A stretch of 10,432 nucleotides of DNA from an uncultured Rhodospirillaceae bacterium (GTDB lineage: Bacteria > Pseudomonadota > Alphaproteobacteria > Rhodospirillales > UBA2165), in NCBI GenBank assembly GCA_913054205.1, contig CAJXJM010000048.1, positions 1 through 10,432 of the forward strand, written 5' to 3'. Made by a program: the position numbers and the translations under genes. The notes beneath the pieces were generated by a model, which was given only the letters and a program-made list of their open reading frames with translations, was not told the origin of the DNA and searched no databases. Positions 1-7,477 of the stretch are shown piece by piece (within the stretch, counting starts at the first letter, position 1; each line of letters opens with the position of its first letter).

Positions 1-1147
1 TGCCTTCTTGGTTGGCTTTGGCCGCACGCGTTAAATACTGACGCATCATAGAAACGCCATTATCCGTGCCGCAAAGATTCTCTTTGGTACGATTTTGAAT
101 AGGCCCCATGCTTTCCTGCAAGCTGGCATCCTGCATCGCAATTCCCTCAACCCCGCTATAAGACACGCCGGATCGTTGATCCTTACGATTCATTAGGTAG
201 TCGTTGGCTTTATTGGCTGCTGGAATGAAGGTGCCCGGCACATTAACCGTGTGAATACCTTTACCGGCTCCCATTGCGCCGCGTTCGTCGGCGCTCAAGG
301 GGCGGCTCGGATGATAGTTAAAGCTCCACGTCCAGCAGGTATGATCATCAATCGGCACCCAGACATGGCCACCAATTGGATGATCAGCACGCGGGGCTAT
401 CAGTGTATGCCACGGCAAAATCCAAGGCGTAATGCGCCAATAATATTGATCGTTGTCGGCCGTGCGCCTAGCTGCGATCAGCAAACCGCCGTCAAAGGGT
501 TCAACTTCAAATACCGGCATTCGATCAGCGGCATTATATTGGTTGCCCTTACTGCCCTTGAACAATGGATCAGTGTTAAGCGCGCCGCCGTGCAGCCATG
601 AGACGTGGCTCGAATCAATACCGCCTTCCAAAGCCTGCAGGTAATTACATTCTTGGATGCGCTTGGAGACATAGAGGTTTTCTTCTGGAACATTGGTCCA
701 TTCAAGATTGGGTTCGTCAGGTTTAAGCTCGGGCGGTCCCATATAGGTCCAAATAACGCCCGCCTTTTCGATGCAGGGATAAGATTTGAGCCTAATTTTC
801 TCCATCATTTTAGGATTATCACCTTCCGATGGTAGCTCAATGCAGTTGCCATCAACATCATACTTCCAGCCATGATAGGGACAGCGAAGGCCGCATTCTT
901 CATTTCGGCCAAACCACAATGATACGCCACGATGAGCGCAAAATTGATCGATCAAACCAATGCGGCCGTCTGTATCTTTAAACGCAATGAGGTCTTCGCT
1001 CATAAGCCGAACGCGCACAGGGTCGCAATCGGGTTCGGGCAATTCGCTCGATATCAAGAAAGGTGCCCAAAACCGGCGGAACAAATCTCCCATTGGCGTG
1101 CCTTCATCGGTTTGGCACAAATAATCATTTTGCTCTTGAGACAACAT
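1..1147 (-). CDS. Rieske [2Fe-2S] aromatic-ring oxygenase, phthalate 4,5-dioxygenase-like oxygenase component (partial, C-terminus off the left edge)
   Basis: This is the catalytic component of a Rieske non-haem iron oxygenase, which uses O2 and electrons from a separate reductase to dihydroxylate an aromatic acid or demethylate an aryl ether. I translated it by hand: 382 codons are open from an ATG at 1147 to the left edge. The start MLSQEQNDYL follows a good ribosome site, AAGGAG, about 7 bases upstream. The Rieske cluster ligands are C70-x-H72 and C89-x2-H92 (CPYHGW). The mononuclear iron motif is E174-G-G-I-D178-S-S-H181-x4-H186, the arrangement of the phthalate-dioxygenase branch. Near the end, MQDASLQESMGPIQNRT also matches that branch, whose members are about 420-450 residues, so roughly the last 40-70 residues are missing. 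It lies 18 bases after the class II aldolase-like gene, so the two are probably cotranscribed. No reductase is seen in the window. The family call is firm; phthalate as substrate is inference. Confidence 0.9.
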   Translation of the reverse strand, partial: MLSQEQNDYLCQTDEGTPMGDLFRRFWAPFLISSELPEPDCDPVRVRLMSEDLIAFKDTDGRIGLIDQFCAHRGVSLWFGRNEECGLRCPYHGWKYDVDGNCIELPSEGDNPKMMEKIRLKSYPCIEKAGVIWTYMGPPELKPDEPNLEWTNVPEENLYVSKRIQECNYLQALEGGIDSSHVSWLHGGALNTDPLFKGSKGNQYNAADRMPVFEVEPFDGGLLIAARRTADNDQYYWRITPWILPWHTLIAPRADHPIGGHVWVPIDDHTCWTWSFNYHPSRPLSADERGAMGAGKGIHTVNVPGTFIPAANKANDYLMNRKDQRSGVSYSGVEGIAMQDASLQESMGPIQNRTKENLCGTDNGVSMMRQYLTRAAKANQEG

Positions 1148-1165
1148 TTTACTTTGCTCCTTATC

Positions 1166-1873
1166 CTAACGCCCGGCGCGGTGGCTGAAATATTCCCAGG
1201 CTCGCGTAAATCCGGCAAGCGTTTCATTGCCGGCCAAACGCTGATCGATTTCTCCTGGTGTGAGGTACTCAACATCGCCGAGCCGCATCGCGTCCATTTG
1301 CAATTTAGCATTCACCTGCAAATAGATCGACGTAATAACCGCGTCTTCGAGGCTTCCCCCCACCACCGTGACACCATGACCCCGCATCAGCACGGCGCGA
1401 TGGTTGCCGAGCGTCACTGCCATATCATCGCCCTGCTCGTTATTGACAACGAGCAGGTTTGTATCGCCGAATTTGTCTTTGATATCCCATTTTGGAATTT
1501 CGTGACCGATGCGACCTGAAGTATGGGCGAGTGCTTTTAAAGGCGTTTTAGAAACGGTAAACGGCACAACGGCGTAAGAATGATTGTGAACAACAGACTG
1601 CACGTCGGGCCGGGCTTTGAAGACAGAACCGTGAATAGGGCTTTCGAGATAGAGCTTCTTTCCCTTGTCATCAATGCATTCGCTATCGAGGGTGAATTCC
1701 AGAATATCATCCGCTTCAACGATCCCCGGGCTACGCGAACAGGCCAGCAGATATCGCTCTGGGTTCTCGGGGTGGCGTAGACTGACATGTCCATAGGCAT
1801 CAACAACATCCTCATGCGCCAATATACGATTGGCGGTTACCAAATTCTCGATAGCTTCGGATAACACAGACAT
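1166..1873 (-). CDS. Class II aldolase/adducin-family protein, possible dihydroxy-aromatic-acid decarboxylase (copy 1)
   Basis: This is a 235-residue class II aldolase/adducin-fold protein. The family contains metal-dependent sugar-phosphate aldolases and the 3,4-dihydroxyphthalate 2-decarboxylase PhtC. The divalent-metal ligands expected of FucA-type enzymes are present as H96-x-H98 (VVHNHS) and H166 (RGHG), with the acidic residue E77 before the HGSVFKARPD helix and the usual DAYGHVSLRHP motif at 25-34. I chose the ATG at 1873 because GGGAG lies 7 bases upstream. A longer reading from 1924 adds 17 residues that are not family-like and would run into the palindrome of the control region. The gene leads an operon with the Rieske oxygenase and diverges from the FAD hydroxylase, and copy 2 (4157-4903) is a clear paralogue. 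The fold is secure. A decarboxylase role, rather than aldolase or epimerase, is inferred from the phthalate-type neighbours. Confidence 0.85.
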   Translation of the reverse strand: MSVLSEAIENLVTANRILAHEDVVDAYGHVSLRHPENPERYLLACSRSPGIVEADDILEFTLDSECIDDKGKKLYLESPIHGSVFKARPDVQSVVHNHSYAVVPFTVSKTPLKALAHTSGRIGHEIPKWDIKDKFGDTNLLVVNNEQGDDMAVTLGNHRAVLMRGHGVTVVGGSLEDAVITSIYLQVNAKLQMDAMRLGDVEYLTPGEIDQRLAGNETLAGFTRAWEYFSHRAGR

Positions 1874-1976
1874 AAAACGCTCCCGGATGAATAATAATTT
1901 GAAACTTTTGCTTATATTAGTCAATATAGTAATCTAGATAAATATATAAATTACTCAAAATTCGAAGGAATTTGAT
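1874..1976. promoter_or_regulatory. Divergent promoter region with a perfect palindrome (candidate MarR operator)
   Basis: This AT-rich gap separates the left operon from the central operon. It holds a perfect inverted repeat, TATATT-AGTC-AATATA, at 1913-1928. On the minus strand this overlaps TTGACT (complement of 1919-1924), a near-consensus -35 hexamer 45 bases before the copy 1 aldolase start, although no strong -10 follows. On the plus strand TATAGT (1925-1930) resembles a -10 box, but its nearest -35-like hexamer (TTGAAA at 1899) is 20 bases away. The size and symmetry suit a MarR-family dimer, and such a regulator is encoded in the central operon. Promoter and operator roles are inference. 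Confidence 0.5.
1964..1970 (+). promoter_or_regulatory. Ribosome binding site that fixes the TTG start of the FAD hydroxylase
   Basis: GAAGGAA lies 6 bases before the TTG at 1977. No ATG or GTG is available in frame nearby, and the flavin-binding sequence begins three codons after the TTG, so this site decides the start. Confidence 0.7.
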
Positions 1977-3611
1977 TTGAATACAAAGGTTCTTATCGTT
2001 GGCGCTGGTCCGGTTGGACTTACATTGGCTGTAGACCTTGGCCAACGCGGTATTGACTGCATTTTGGTCGAGCAAAAAGAGGCGCCGGAGTTCCAGCCAA
2101 AAATGGAGCGCTGCAATGCGCGCACCATGGAAATTTACCGGCGCATGGGATTGGCGGACAAAATTCGAGCCGCAGGCCTGCGCTCGGATATTTGCATGAA
2201 CGTCTATATTGTTCTGACATTGGACCAACCGCCGCTCATTGAATTCCCTTTCCCCTCTGTTGATGACGCCAGAAAAGAAGGCGAGACGGTCAACGACGGT
2301 ACTCTGCCGTTAGAGCCCTATCAGCTGATCTCACAATATACGCTTGAGCCGCTTCTCAAAGCTGAAGCCGAGGCCTTGCCGAGTGTTGATGTACGCTATG
2401 GCTGCAAATTTCTGTCTTTCACACAAACTGATCAATCCGTTTCGGCGGAGGTCCAATATTCCGATGGAAGGACAGAAGTTTTAGAATCGGTCTACATGGT
2501 TGGTTGTGACGGCGGTTCCAGCAACGTCCGCAAGCAATTGGATATCAAATTGCGCGGCGATGGCAATATCAGCCAATTGCGCCAAGCGCTTTTCCGCTGC
2601 GACGATTTATTCGACAGCATTCCGATGGGTATTGGGCCGGGTAAAGGACGCCACTACCATGTCGCCGACGGCCAATCGACGTTTTTAATTATGCAGGACA
2701 GCACAAAACATTTCACCCTCCACTCCCAAGTCGAGAGCGATGAAGACATGAAGACCATGTTCGAGCGAACAATCGCCATGCCGCTCGACTACGAAATGAT
2801 TAACTGCAACCGCTGGCGTCAAAATCTATTGCTGGCCGATCGATATCGCGATGATCGCGTTTTTTTAGCCGGTGATGCGGTTCATCTGGTTATTCCGACC
2901 GGCGGATTGGGTATGAACACCGGCGTTGGTGATGCGACCGATCTCAGCTGGAAACTTGCAGCTGTTTTGTCGGGATGGGGAGGATCTGGTTTGCTCGATT
3001 CATACGAGGTTGAACGTCATCAAATTGGCGACCGCAATGTTGGCGCATCGAGATATGCCTCAAACGGCAGGCGGAAATGGCGGTCTCTTTGCGGGCCTCA
3101 AATGTTTGAACAATCTCCTGCAGGCGATGGGGCGCGGGCAAACCTCACTCAAATTGCTGATGTGGAGCAGCGCAAAACAAATGAAATGATCGGTGCCGAG
3201 CTTGGCTATCGCTACGTTCAATCGCCTGTCATTTGGGAAGAACCCGGCGGGCCGGAACATCTCTTTCGGGATTATGTGCCAACTTCCTGGCCGGGGGCGC
3301 GTCTTCCACATGTCAGGCTGGATGATGGTTCCGCTATACAAGATGCATTGCCGCGTGGATATGTTTTGCTTTGCCTAAATGGAACAACAGATGGGGGTAG
3401 CGATCTTGCCGCAGCATTTGCGAAGACTGGCGCGCCTTTCGATACATTAGCCATTGACTGTCAAGCTGCGAAAGATATTTATCAGCGAGATTTTTTATTG
3501 ATAAGGCCTGATCTCCACATTGTATGGCGGGGAAACGAGCCGCATCAGGACGCAGATCATTTAGCCTCCGTAGCAGCTGGTCATCGTTCAATCATGGATG
3601 CTATTAATTAG
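1977..3611 (+). CDS. FAD-dependent aromatic-ring monooxygenase (PheA/TfdB/MhpA-type, FAD_binding_3)
   Basis: This is a 544-residue flavoprotein of the p-hydroxybenzoate/phenol hydroxylase superfamily, which hydroxylates phenolic rings with NAD(P)H and O2. The dinucleotide-binding motif is at 5-18 (VLIVGAGPVGLTLA, GxGxxG at 9-14) and the acidic strand end is E32. The DG motif is at 177-180 (CDGG), and the GD motif with the flavin-contact stretch is at 299-326 (GDAVHLVIPTGGLGMNTG and DLSWKLAAV). The C-terminal third is a thioredoxin-like domain of the PheA/MhpA type, less conserved and probably for dimerisation. There is no signal peptide or membrane segment, so it is cytoplasmic. Length fits MhpA-type enzymes (about 550). 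The start codon is TTG. It leads the central operon with 15 bases to the MarR gene. The likely role is ortho-hydroxylation of a phenolic intermediate before ring cleavage. The exact substrate is unknown. Confidence 0.88.
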   Translation: MNTKVLIVGAGPVGLTLAVDLGQRGIDCILVEQKEAPEFQPKMERCNARTMEIYRRMGLADKIRAAGLRSDICMNVYIVLTLDQPPLIEFPFPSVDDARKEGETVNDGTLPLEPYQLISQYTLEPLLKAEAEALPSVDVRYGCKFLSFTQTDQSVSAEVQYSDGRTEVLESVYMVGCDGGSSNVRKQLDIKLRGDGNISQLRQALFRCDDLFDSIPMGIGPGKGRHYHVADGQSTFLIMQDSTKHFTLHSQVESDEDMKTMFERTIAMPLDYEMINCNRWRQNLLLADRYRDDRVFLAGDAVHLVIPTGGLGMNTGVGDATDLSWKLAAVLSGWGGSGLLDSYEVERHQIGDRNVGASRYASNGRRKWRSLCGPQMFEQSPAGDGARANLTQIADVEQRKTNEMIGAELGYRYVQSPVIWEEPGGPEHLFRDYVPTSWPGARLPHVRLDDGSAIQDALPRGYVLLCLNGTTDGGSDLAAAFAKTGAPFDTLAIDCQAAKDIYQRDFLLIRPDLHIVWRGNEPHQDADHLASVAAGHRSIMDAIN

Positions 3612-3626
3612 ACGGTTTATAGAATT

Positions 3627-4160
3627 ATGGGGAACAACGTGGTGAAAACAATCCATACAGCGGAAGATCTCATAGAGAGAAAGAAAAAGAATTGGCCTGC
3701 CGCCAGTTCTCCTCTGGGTGGGATCGTTATCCGTCTGTTCCGTATTCGAGATATTATTTACGACCATTCACGGGTTAAAGTGAAAACCGAGTTTAACCTT
3801 ACCCCCGCCGAGTTCGAAGTCATCGCGACACTTCGAACATTAGAGGCGCCTTATCGTTTGACGCCCACCGATCTTCGCCAAGCTTTGTTGATTACCCCCG
3901 GCGGCATAACAAAAGTGCTGAATAATCTCGAAACCAGAAAACTCCTGTCCCGTCACAAAAACGACAATGACGGCCGCAGCAAAGCCGTTCAACTCACGAA
4001 GGCCGGCATTAATCTGGCTGAAAAAGTGCTGCCTGCTGTTATGGAGGGTTATGCAGAACTGCTCAAAAAGGGGCTCAACAAGCAACAATTGGGGCAAACC
4101 GCTGATCTCCTAAAATCATTATTGAGAGCTCTCGAGCCGATGGAGGAAACGGAACAATGA
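3627..4160 (+). CDS. MarR-family transcriptional regulator (in-operon)
   Basis: This is a winged helix-turn-helix repressor of the MarR type, which usually binds palindromic DNA as a dimer and is released by phenolic or aryl-acid ligands. The recognition region runs from about 78 to 105 (LTPTDLRQALLITPGGITKV). The wing at 108-127 carries the family D-x-R element (NDNDGRSK), and helices at both ends form the dimer interface. The start is ambiguous. The ATG at 3627 has a poor ribosome site, whereas the GTG at 3642 has GGGGA eight bases upstream and removes only five residues. The gene lies 15 bases after the FAD hydroxylase, and its stop overlaps the next start (ATGA, 4157-4160), implying translational coupling with copy 2 of the aldolase-like gene. 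It probably regulates the divergent region at 1874-1976, which is inference from position. Confidence 0.9.
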   Translation: MGNNVVKTIHTAEDLIERKKKNWPAASSPLGGIVIRLFRIRDIIYDHSRVKVKTEFNLTPAEFEVIATLRTLEAPYRLTPTDLRQALLITPGGITKVLNNLETRKLLSRHKNDNDGRSKAVQLTKAGINLAEKVLPAVMEGYAELLKKGLNKQQLGQTADLLKSLLRALEPMEETEQ

Positions 4161-4903
4161 GTGAAACGCCTGTTTCCGGCGGACCTGTTTCAGACGCGTT
4201 TTTGGCTGATCTAGCGGCGGCCAGTCATATTTTGGCGGCGCAAGGCGTTGTTGATGCGTTTGGACATATATCTCAGCGCCACCCGGACGATCCAAATCGT
4301 TATTTCATGTCGCAATCCATGGCACCAGCCTTGGTGACACCAGATGACATTATTGAATACAGCTTGGATAGCGAGCCCTGCAACGCTAACGGCCGGAATA
4401 GTTTTCTGGAACGCTTCATTCACGGTGAAATATTCAAAGCCCGCCCGGACATCATTTCGATTGTTCACAGTCATTCACCGTCGGTCATTCCGTTTGGTCT
4501 GGTCGATGAGAAAATGAAGGCAATGTTCCACAATGCTGCCTTCCTCGCGGCTGGCGTTCCCGTATTCGATATCAGCGAGAAATTTGGCGCCACTGATATG
4601 TTGGTCTGCGATGGCGATAAAGGCATCGCCTTCGCTGAATCCCTGGGAGAAAAGGATATCGCCTTGATGCGCGCGCACGGATCTGTCGCGTGCGGCGATA
4701 CTTTGCAATCCGCCGTGTTTCATGCAGTCTATACTGAAGTAAATGCCCGCATCCAACATTGGACGATGGCGCTTGCTGGCGACAGATCAGTTGCTGCGCT
4801 TAGCGAAGAGGAAGGCCTTTTGGCGGATGTCCCCAATCAAGGCGCCTGCATACGGGCGTGGGGACTTTGGCGACAGCGCGTTCGAGAAGATGTAAATTGG
4901 TGA
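4157..4903 (+). CDS. Class II aldolase/adducin-family protein, possible decarboxylase (copy 2)
   Basis: This 248-residue class II aldolase-fold protein is clearly paralogous to copy 1. Shared stretches include VVDA(F/Y)GH(I/V)SxRHP, a LDSE motif and IHG-x-(I/V)FKARPD. The metal-binding histidines are H104-x-H106 (IVHSHS) and H174 (RAHG), with acidic E85 before them. It differs from copy 1 by an N-terminal extension of about 10 residues (TPVSGGPVSD) and by RAHG in place of RGHG. Its ATG overlaps the MarR stop, and GGAGG sits 10 bases upstream. Having two paralogues in divergent operons suggests successive or alternative decarboxylation or aldol steps on related substrates. Fold and metal site are secure; the reaction is inferred. 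Confidence 0.85.
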   Translation: MSETPVSGGPVSDAFLADLAAASHILAAQGVVDAFGHISQRHPDDPNRYFMSQSMAPALVTPDDIIEYSLDSEPCNANGRNSFLERFIHGEIFKARPDIISIVHSHSPSVIPFGLVDEKMKAMFHNAAFLAAGVPVFDISEKFGATDMLVCDGDKGIAFAESLGEKDIALMRAHGSVACGDTLQSAVFHAVYTEVNARIQHWTMALAGDRSVAALSEEEGLLADVPNQGACIRAWGLWRQRVREDVNW

Positions 4904-4925
4904 CGGTACAGACGGGAATTGGGCG

Positions 4926-5609
4926 ATGAGTGAAATCGAAGAAAAAAAGCAGCAACTGGTTCGTTGTATCCGGATGCTCGAACGGTCGGACATCATTGAC
5001 TACAACGGTCATGCAAGTATCCGAGCAGGCGAAGATCAGATGTATATTAATATAGGCACCTGCCAGCGCAGCCAACTTACTGTCGAAGACATCTGCACCA
5101 TCGATTTCGACGGCAATGTGCTTGACGGCAACGGCAAGCCGCCACTGGAGTTTCACCTCCACGCCGGGATTTACAAGGTTCGATCCGATGTCGATGCCAT
5201 CGTTCATGCCCACCCTAAGTGGTCAACCTTTCTGACGCTTGCGGGAAAGCCTTATTTGCCGGTTTACGCACAAGGGACATTGGTTCACCCATTGCCGCTG
5301 CTTGATACACCGGATTCCATCAACAATCCTGAAATAGCGAAGCGCCTTTCCGATATTTTGGGAGATGGACCGGCAGCCCTGATGAAAGGTCATGGTGCAG
5401 TTGCCGTCGGCAAGACCATTGTCGATGCCTTTGTTCTCATCAACTATCTCGAAGACAATGCCTATCGACAATACATGACCCTGCAAATCGGCGAGCCGTA
5501 CACCTTTAGCGACGAAGAAATCGAAAAATGCCAGGCTAAACTACGCAATGAAACTCTGTTCAAACGCACCTGGGATCATTTCAGCGCCAAACTCGATGCC
5601 GGCCTTTAG
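4926..5609 (+). CDS. Class II aldolase/adducin-family protein, FucA/PhtC-like (copy 3)
   Basis: This 227-residue class II aldolase-fold protein is distinct from copies 1 and 2. Motifs in order are YNGHASIR (26-33), PPLEFHLHAGIYK with E75 as the expected acidic residue, H94-x-H96 (VHAHP) and H156 (KGHG). Together these give the complete three-histidine metal site. It lacks the LDSE and FKARPD signatures of the other two copies and is closer to the generic L-fuculose-phosphate aldolase and PhtC shape. The start ATG follows a weak site (GGGAATTGGG). It lies 22 bases after copy 2 and 30 before the aroE-like gene, so it is in the same operon. Candidate activities are decarboxylation of a dihydroxy-aromatic acid or a late aldolase step on a ring-cleavage product; the sequence does not decide between them. 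Confidence 0.85.
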   Translation: MSEIEEKKQQLVRCIRMLERSDIIDYNGHASIRAGEDQMYINIGTCQRSQLTVEDICTIDFDGNVLDGNGKPPLEFHLHAGIYKVRSDVDAIVHAHPKWSTFLTLAGKPYLPVYAQGTLVHPLPLLDTPDSINNPEIAKRLSDILGDGPAALMKGHGAVAVGKTIVDAFVLINYLEDNAYRQYMTLQIGEPYTFSDEEIEKCQAKLRNETLFKRTWDHFSAKLDAGL

Positions 5610-5639
5610 ACGTGCAGCACATCCACCAGGATATTTTTA

Positions 5640-6491
5640 ATGACACAATCCGATAAGTTTCTACTCGCTGGCGTCGTCGGCTGGCCTGTGATGCATTCGC
5701 GCTCTCCTTTGATGCATAATTATTGGATGGAACAACAAGGGCTAAACGGTACCTACGTGCCCTTGGCGATTAAGCCCGGCGAGCTGGATGCCGCCTTGCG
5801 TGCCATGCATCCGTTGGGCTTCGCCGGCTGCAATGTGACAATACCCCATAAATTGGAAGCGATGAAAATCGTCGATGAAGTTGACGAGGTTGCCACCAAA
5901 ATCGGTGCAATTAGCTGCATTGTGGTCCGCGAAGACGGCACCCTGTTCGGCACAAATAACGATTGGCTGGGCTTTCTCGGCAACATAAAGCAGCAGGCGC
6001 CAGACTGGCGAGCCGAGGCTGGATCCATTGCAGTGATCGGCGCCGGTGGCGGCAGCCGCGCGGTTTGTTATGGCCTGATGCAAGAGGGCGCAACTGAAAT
6101 CCGGCTCGTCAATCGCACGCATGAGAAAGCGCTCGCCATCGCTGAGGAATTTAATGGCCCGATCCGAGTGTTACCCTGGAAGGAACGCCATGACGCGCTC
6201 GAGGGTGCCGCCATGGTGGTGAATACGACCAGCCAGGGCATGGACGGTGAAGCAGCCTTGAATTTGAAGCTCGACAAACTATCCCCTACGGCCCTGGCAG
6301 CAGATATCATCTACACCCCGCTGGAGACGCCCTTTCTGAGCGACGCGCGCGAGCGCGGCAATCCCACGGTGAACGGCCTCGGCATGCTGATCCATCAAGG
6401 CCCACCTGCCTGGAAACGCTGGTTTGATGTCATACCCATGGTCACCGAAGAATTACGCGAGAAGATGGAACGCAGTATCGCAGGCGGCTAA
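5640..6491 (+). CDS. aroE: Shikimate/quinate dehydrogenase-family protein with an altered substrate pocket
   Basis: This 283-residue protein has the AroE fold, the family that reversibly oxidises shikimate or quinate with NAD(P). The N-terminal substrate domain has S20-x-S22 (HSRSP), NVTIPHK with the catalytic K71, and D108 (catalytic Asp). The cofactor domain has GAGGGS at 135-140 and NRT at 158-160, an NADP-type signature. NTTSQGM (195-201) and the C-terminal HQGPPAWKRWF with Q253 are also typical. Two usual motifs are changed: GAVNT is GAISC (S92 replaces the shikimate-binding Asn), and NTDGxG is NNDWLG. The length is normal. A weak ribosome site, CAGGA, precedes the ATG. It is the last gene of the central operon, 30 bases after copy 3, and its stop overlaps the convergent decarboxylase by 4 bases. 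In a catabolic setting it may oxidise a hydroaromatic acid or dihydrodiol rather than supply chorismate. The symbol denotes the family, not proven function. Confidence 0.85.
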   Translation: MTQSDKFLLAGVVGWPVMHSRSPLMHNYWMEQQGLNGTYVPLAIKPGELDAALRAMHPLGFAGCNVTIPHKLEAMKIVDEVDEVATKIGAISCIVVREDGTLFGTNNDWLGFLGNIKQQAPDWRAEAGSIAVIGAGGGSRAVCYGLMQEGATEIRLVNRTHEKALAIAEEFNGPIRVLPWKERHDALEGAAMVVNTTSQGMDGEAALNLKLDKLSPTALAADIIYTPLETPFLSDARERGNPTVNGLGMLIHQGPPAWKRWFDVIPMVTEELREKMERSIAGG

Positions 6492-7477
6492 ATAATCACC
6501 TTGGTCATAATTCCTTCGGGAAATATTTCTTCCGGCTTAAATTGCCGGTGGGCAATACCCTGCTGGTAGGTATAGAGCGCCATCTGCTCCCAGGTAGCAC
6601 GGTTTTCCTCAATTCCATAGGGGTACGGATCTTCCCCAAAAATACTTTGCATCTTGCGGCCATAGGTCGACAACCAGGCAAGCGGATATCGAGAAACCGC
6701 CGGGTCCAAAAGGCGCTCGACAGAACGGTTTTTCGATTCCAGAAATGCGTTGTAAAGATTGCGCGCGACCCAGGGATTTTCTTCCAAGATGTGCTTACGC
6801 ATCGCAATGATATGCATGATCGGCCATACCTTGGTTTCCTGAAAATAGTCTTCTTCCATGGCCAGATAGTCGGGGAACAACCTCTCGACATCCGGGTGCC
6901 CTTCCAAAAAACAAGTGGGCGGACGGGCAATGATGGCGCAGTCGATCTCGTTGCTGGCAAGCATCTCGCTGAGCGACTTGTCTGCCACTCTGGTAAGCCG
7001 CACACCATCAGGAAGATTTAGCTCGACCTTTTCCTTGCGCCCCGCGGCATTGGCGCCTGCTTGATACCAATGCACATCTTTGAGGTCGACCCCCATATCA
7101 TTGTGCATCCAGCCACGCATATAGACTGCGGCAGAGTGGGCCCATTCGGGTGATCCGATCTTTTTCCCCTTCAAATCCTCGACGGTTTTAATTTTGCTGT
7201 TTTTATTTACGTAGAATGAACTGAAACGAAACAGCCGTGAACAAATGATCGGCAGCCCTATTATATCACTGTTTTCACGGGTGACCTGGGCGGAAAATTT
7301 TGCAAAGGACAGCTCCGCAACATCAAACTCTCGGTTAGCCGTAAACCGCGCAAAACATTCATGATGGCCTAAATTCAGCCAATTTATATCCAGCCCCTCG
7401 GCCCGGACCGGGCCCAGCCGGAAATCGCGAAAATGATCGTAATCGGTGGTGGCTATAGATAGCTTTAACAAAGACAT
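6488..7477 (-). CDS. pht5: 4,5-dihydroxyphthalate decarboxylase (Pht5 family)
   Basis: This 329-residue protein of the 4,5-dihydroxyphthalate decarboxylase family would convert 4,5-dihydroxyphthalate to protocatechuate with loss of CO2. The family has a periplasmic-binding-protein-like (NMT1/type II) fold but is cytoplasmic, and no signal peptide is seen. Recognisable family stretches are DYDHFRDF (13-20), the ECFARF and ELSFAKF segments, IGSPEWAHSAAVYMRGW, and the C-terminal HIIAMRKHILEENPWVARNL and FGEDPYPYGIEENR. Length is normal. The ATG at 7477 has a weak GGA site upstream. The gene is transcribed alone, converging on the aroE-like gene with a 4-base overlap and diverging from the PhyH gene. 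The damaged paralogue at 8435-9411 aligns with it along its whole length. The Rieske oxygenase in the window supports a phthalate-like pathway, but related decarboxylases can act on other dihydroxy-aromatic acids. Confidence 0.85.
   Translation of the reverse strand: MSLLKLSIATTDYDHFRDFRLGPVRAEGLDINWLNLGHHECFARFTANREFDVAELSFAKFSAQVTRENSDIIGLPIICSRLFRFSSFYVNKNSKIKTVEDLKGKKIGSPEWAHSAAVYMRGWMHNDMGVDLKDVHWYQAGANAAGRKEKVELNLPDGVRLTRVADKSLSEMLASNEIDCAIIARPPTCFLEGHPDVERLFPDYLAMEEDYFQETKVWPIMHIIAMRKHILEENPWVARNLYNAFLESKNRSVERLLDPAVSRYPLAWLSTYGRKMQSIFGEDPYPYGIEENRATWEQMALYTYQQGIAHRQFKPEEIFPEGIMTKVII

Noticed and set aside
251..1519. Open plus-strand frames at 251-601, 605-835 and 932-1519
   Set aside because: They lie opposite the Rieske oxygenase and copy 1 aldolase genes, have no recognisable motifs, and the minus-strand products carry complete family signatures.
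1917..2228. Minus-strand frame of 103 residues opposite the start of the FAD hydroxylase
   Set aside because: It overlaps the well-supported flavin-binding region and shows no family features.
4800..5213. Minus-strand frame of 137 residues
   Set aside because: It is antisense to copies 2 and 3 of the aldolase-like genes and has no motif of its own.
6542..7021. Plus-strand frame of 159 residues
   Set aside because: It is a shadow of the pht5 gene, whose minus-strand product matches the family along its whole length.
6488..7477. ABC-transporter substrate-binding protein for the Pht5-type gene
   Set aside because: The fold is similar, but there is no signal peptide or lipobox, and the DYDHFRD and FGEDPYPYG stretches fit the dihydroxyphthalate decarboxylase family.
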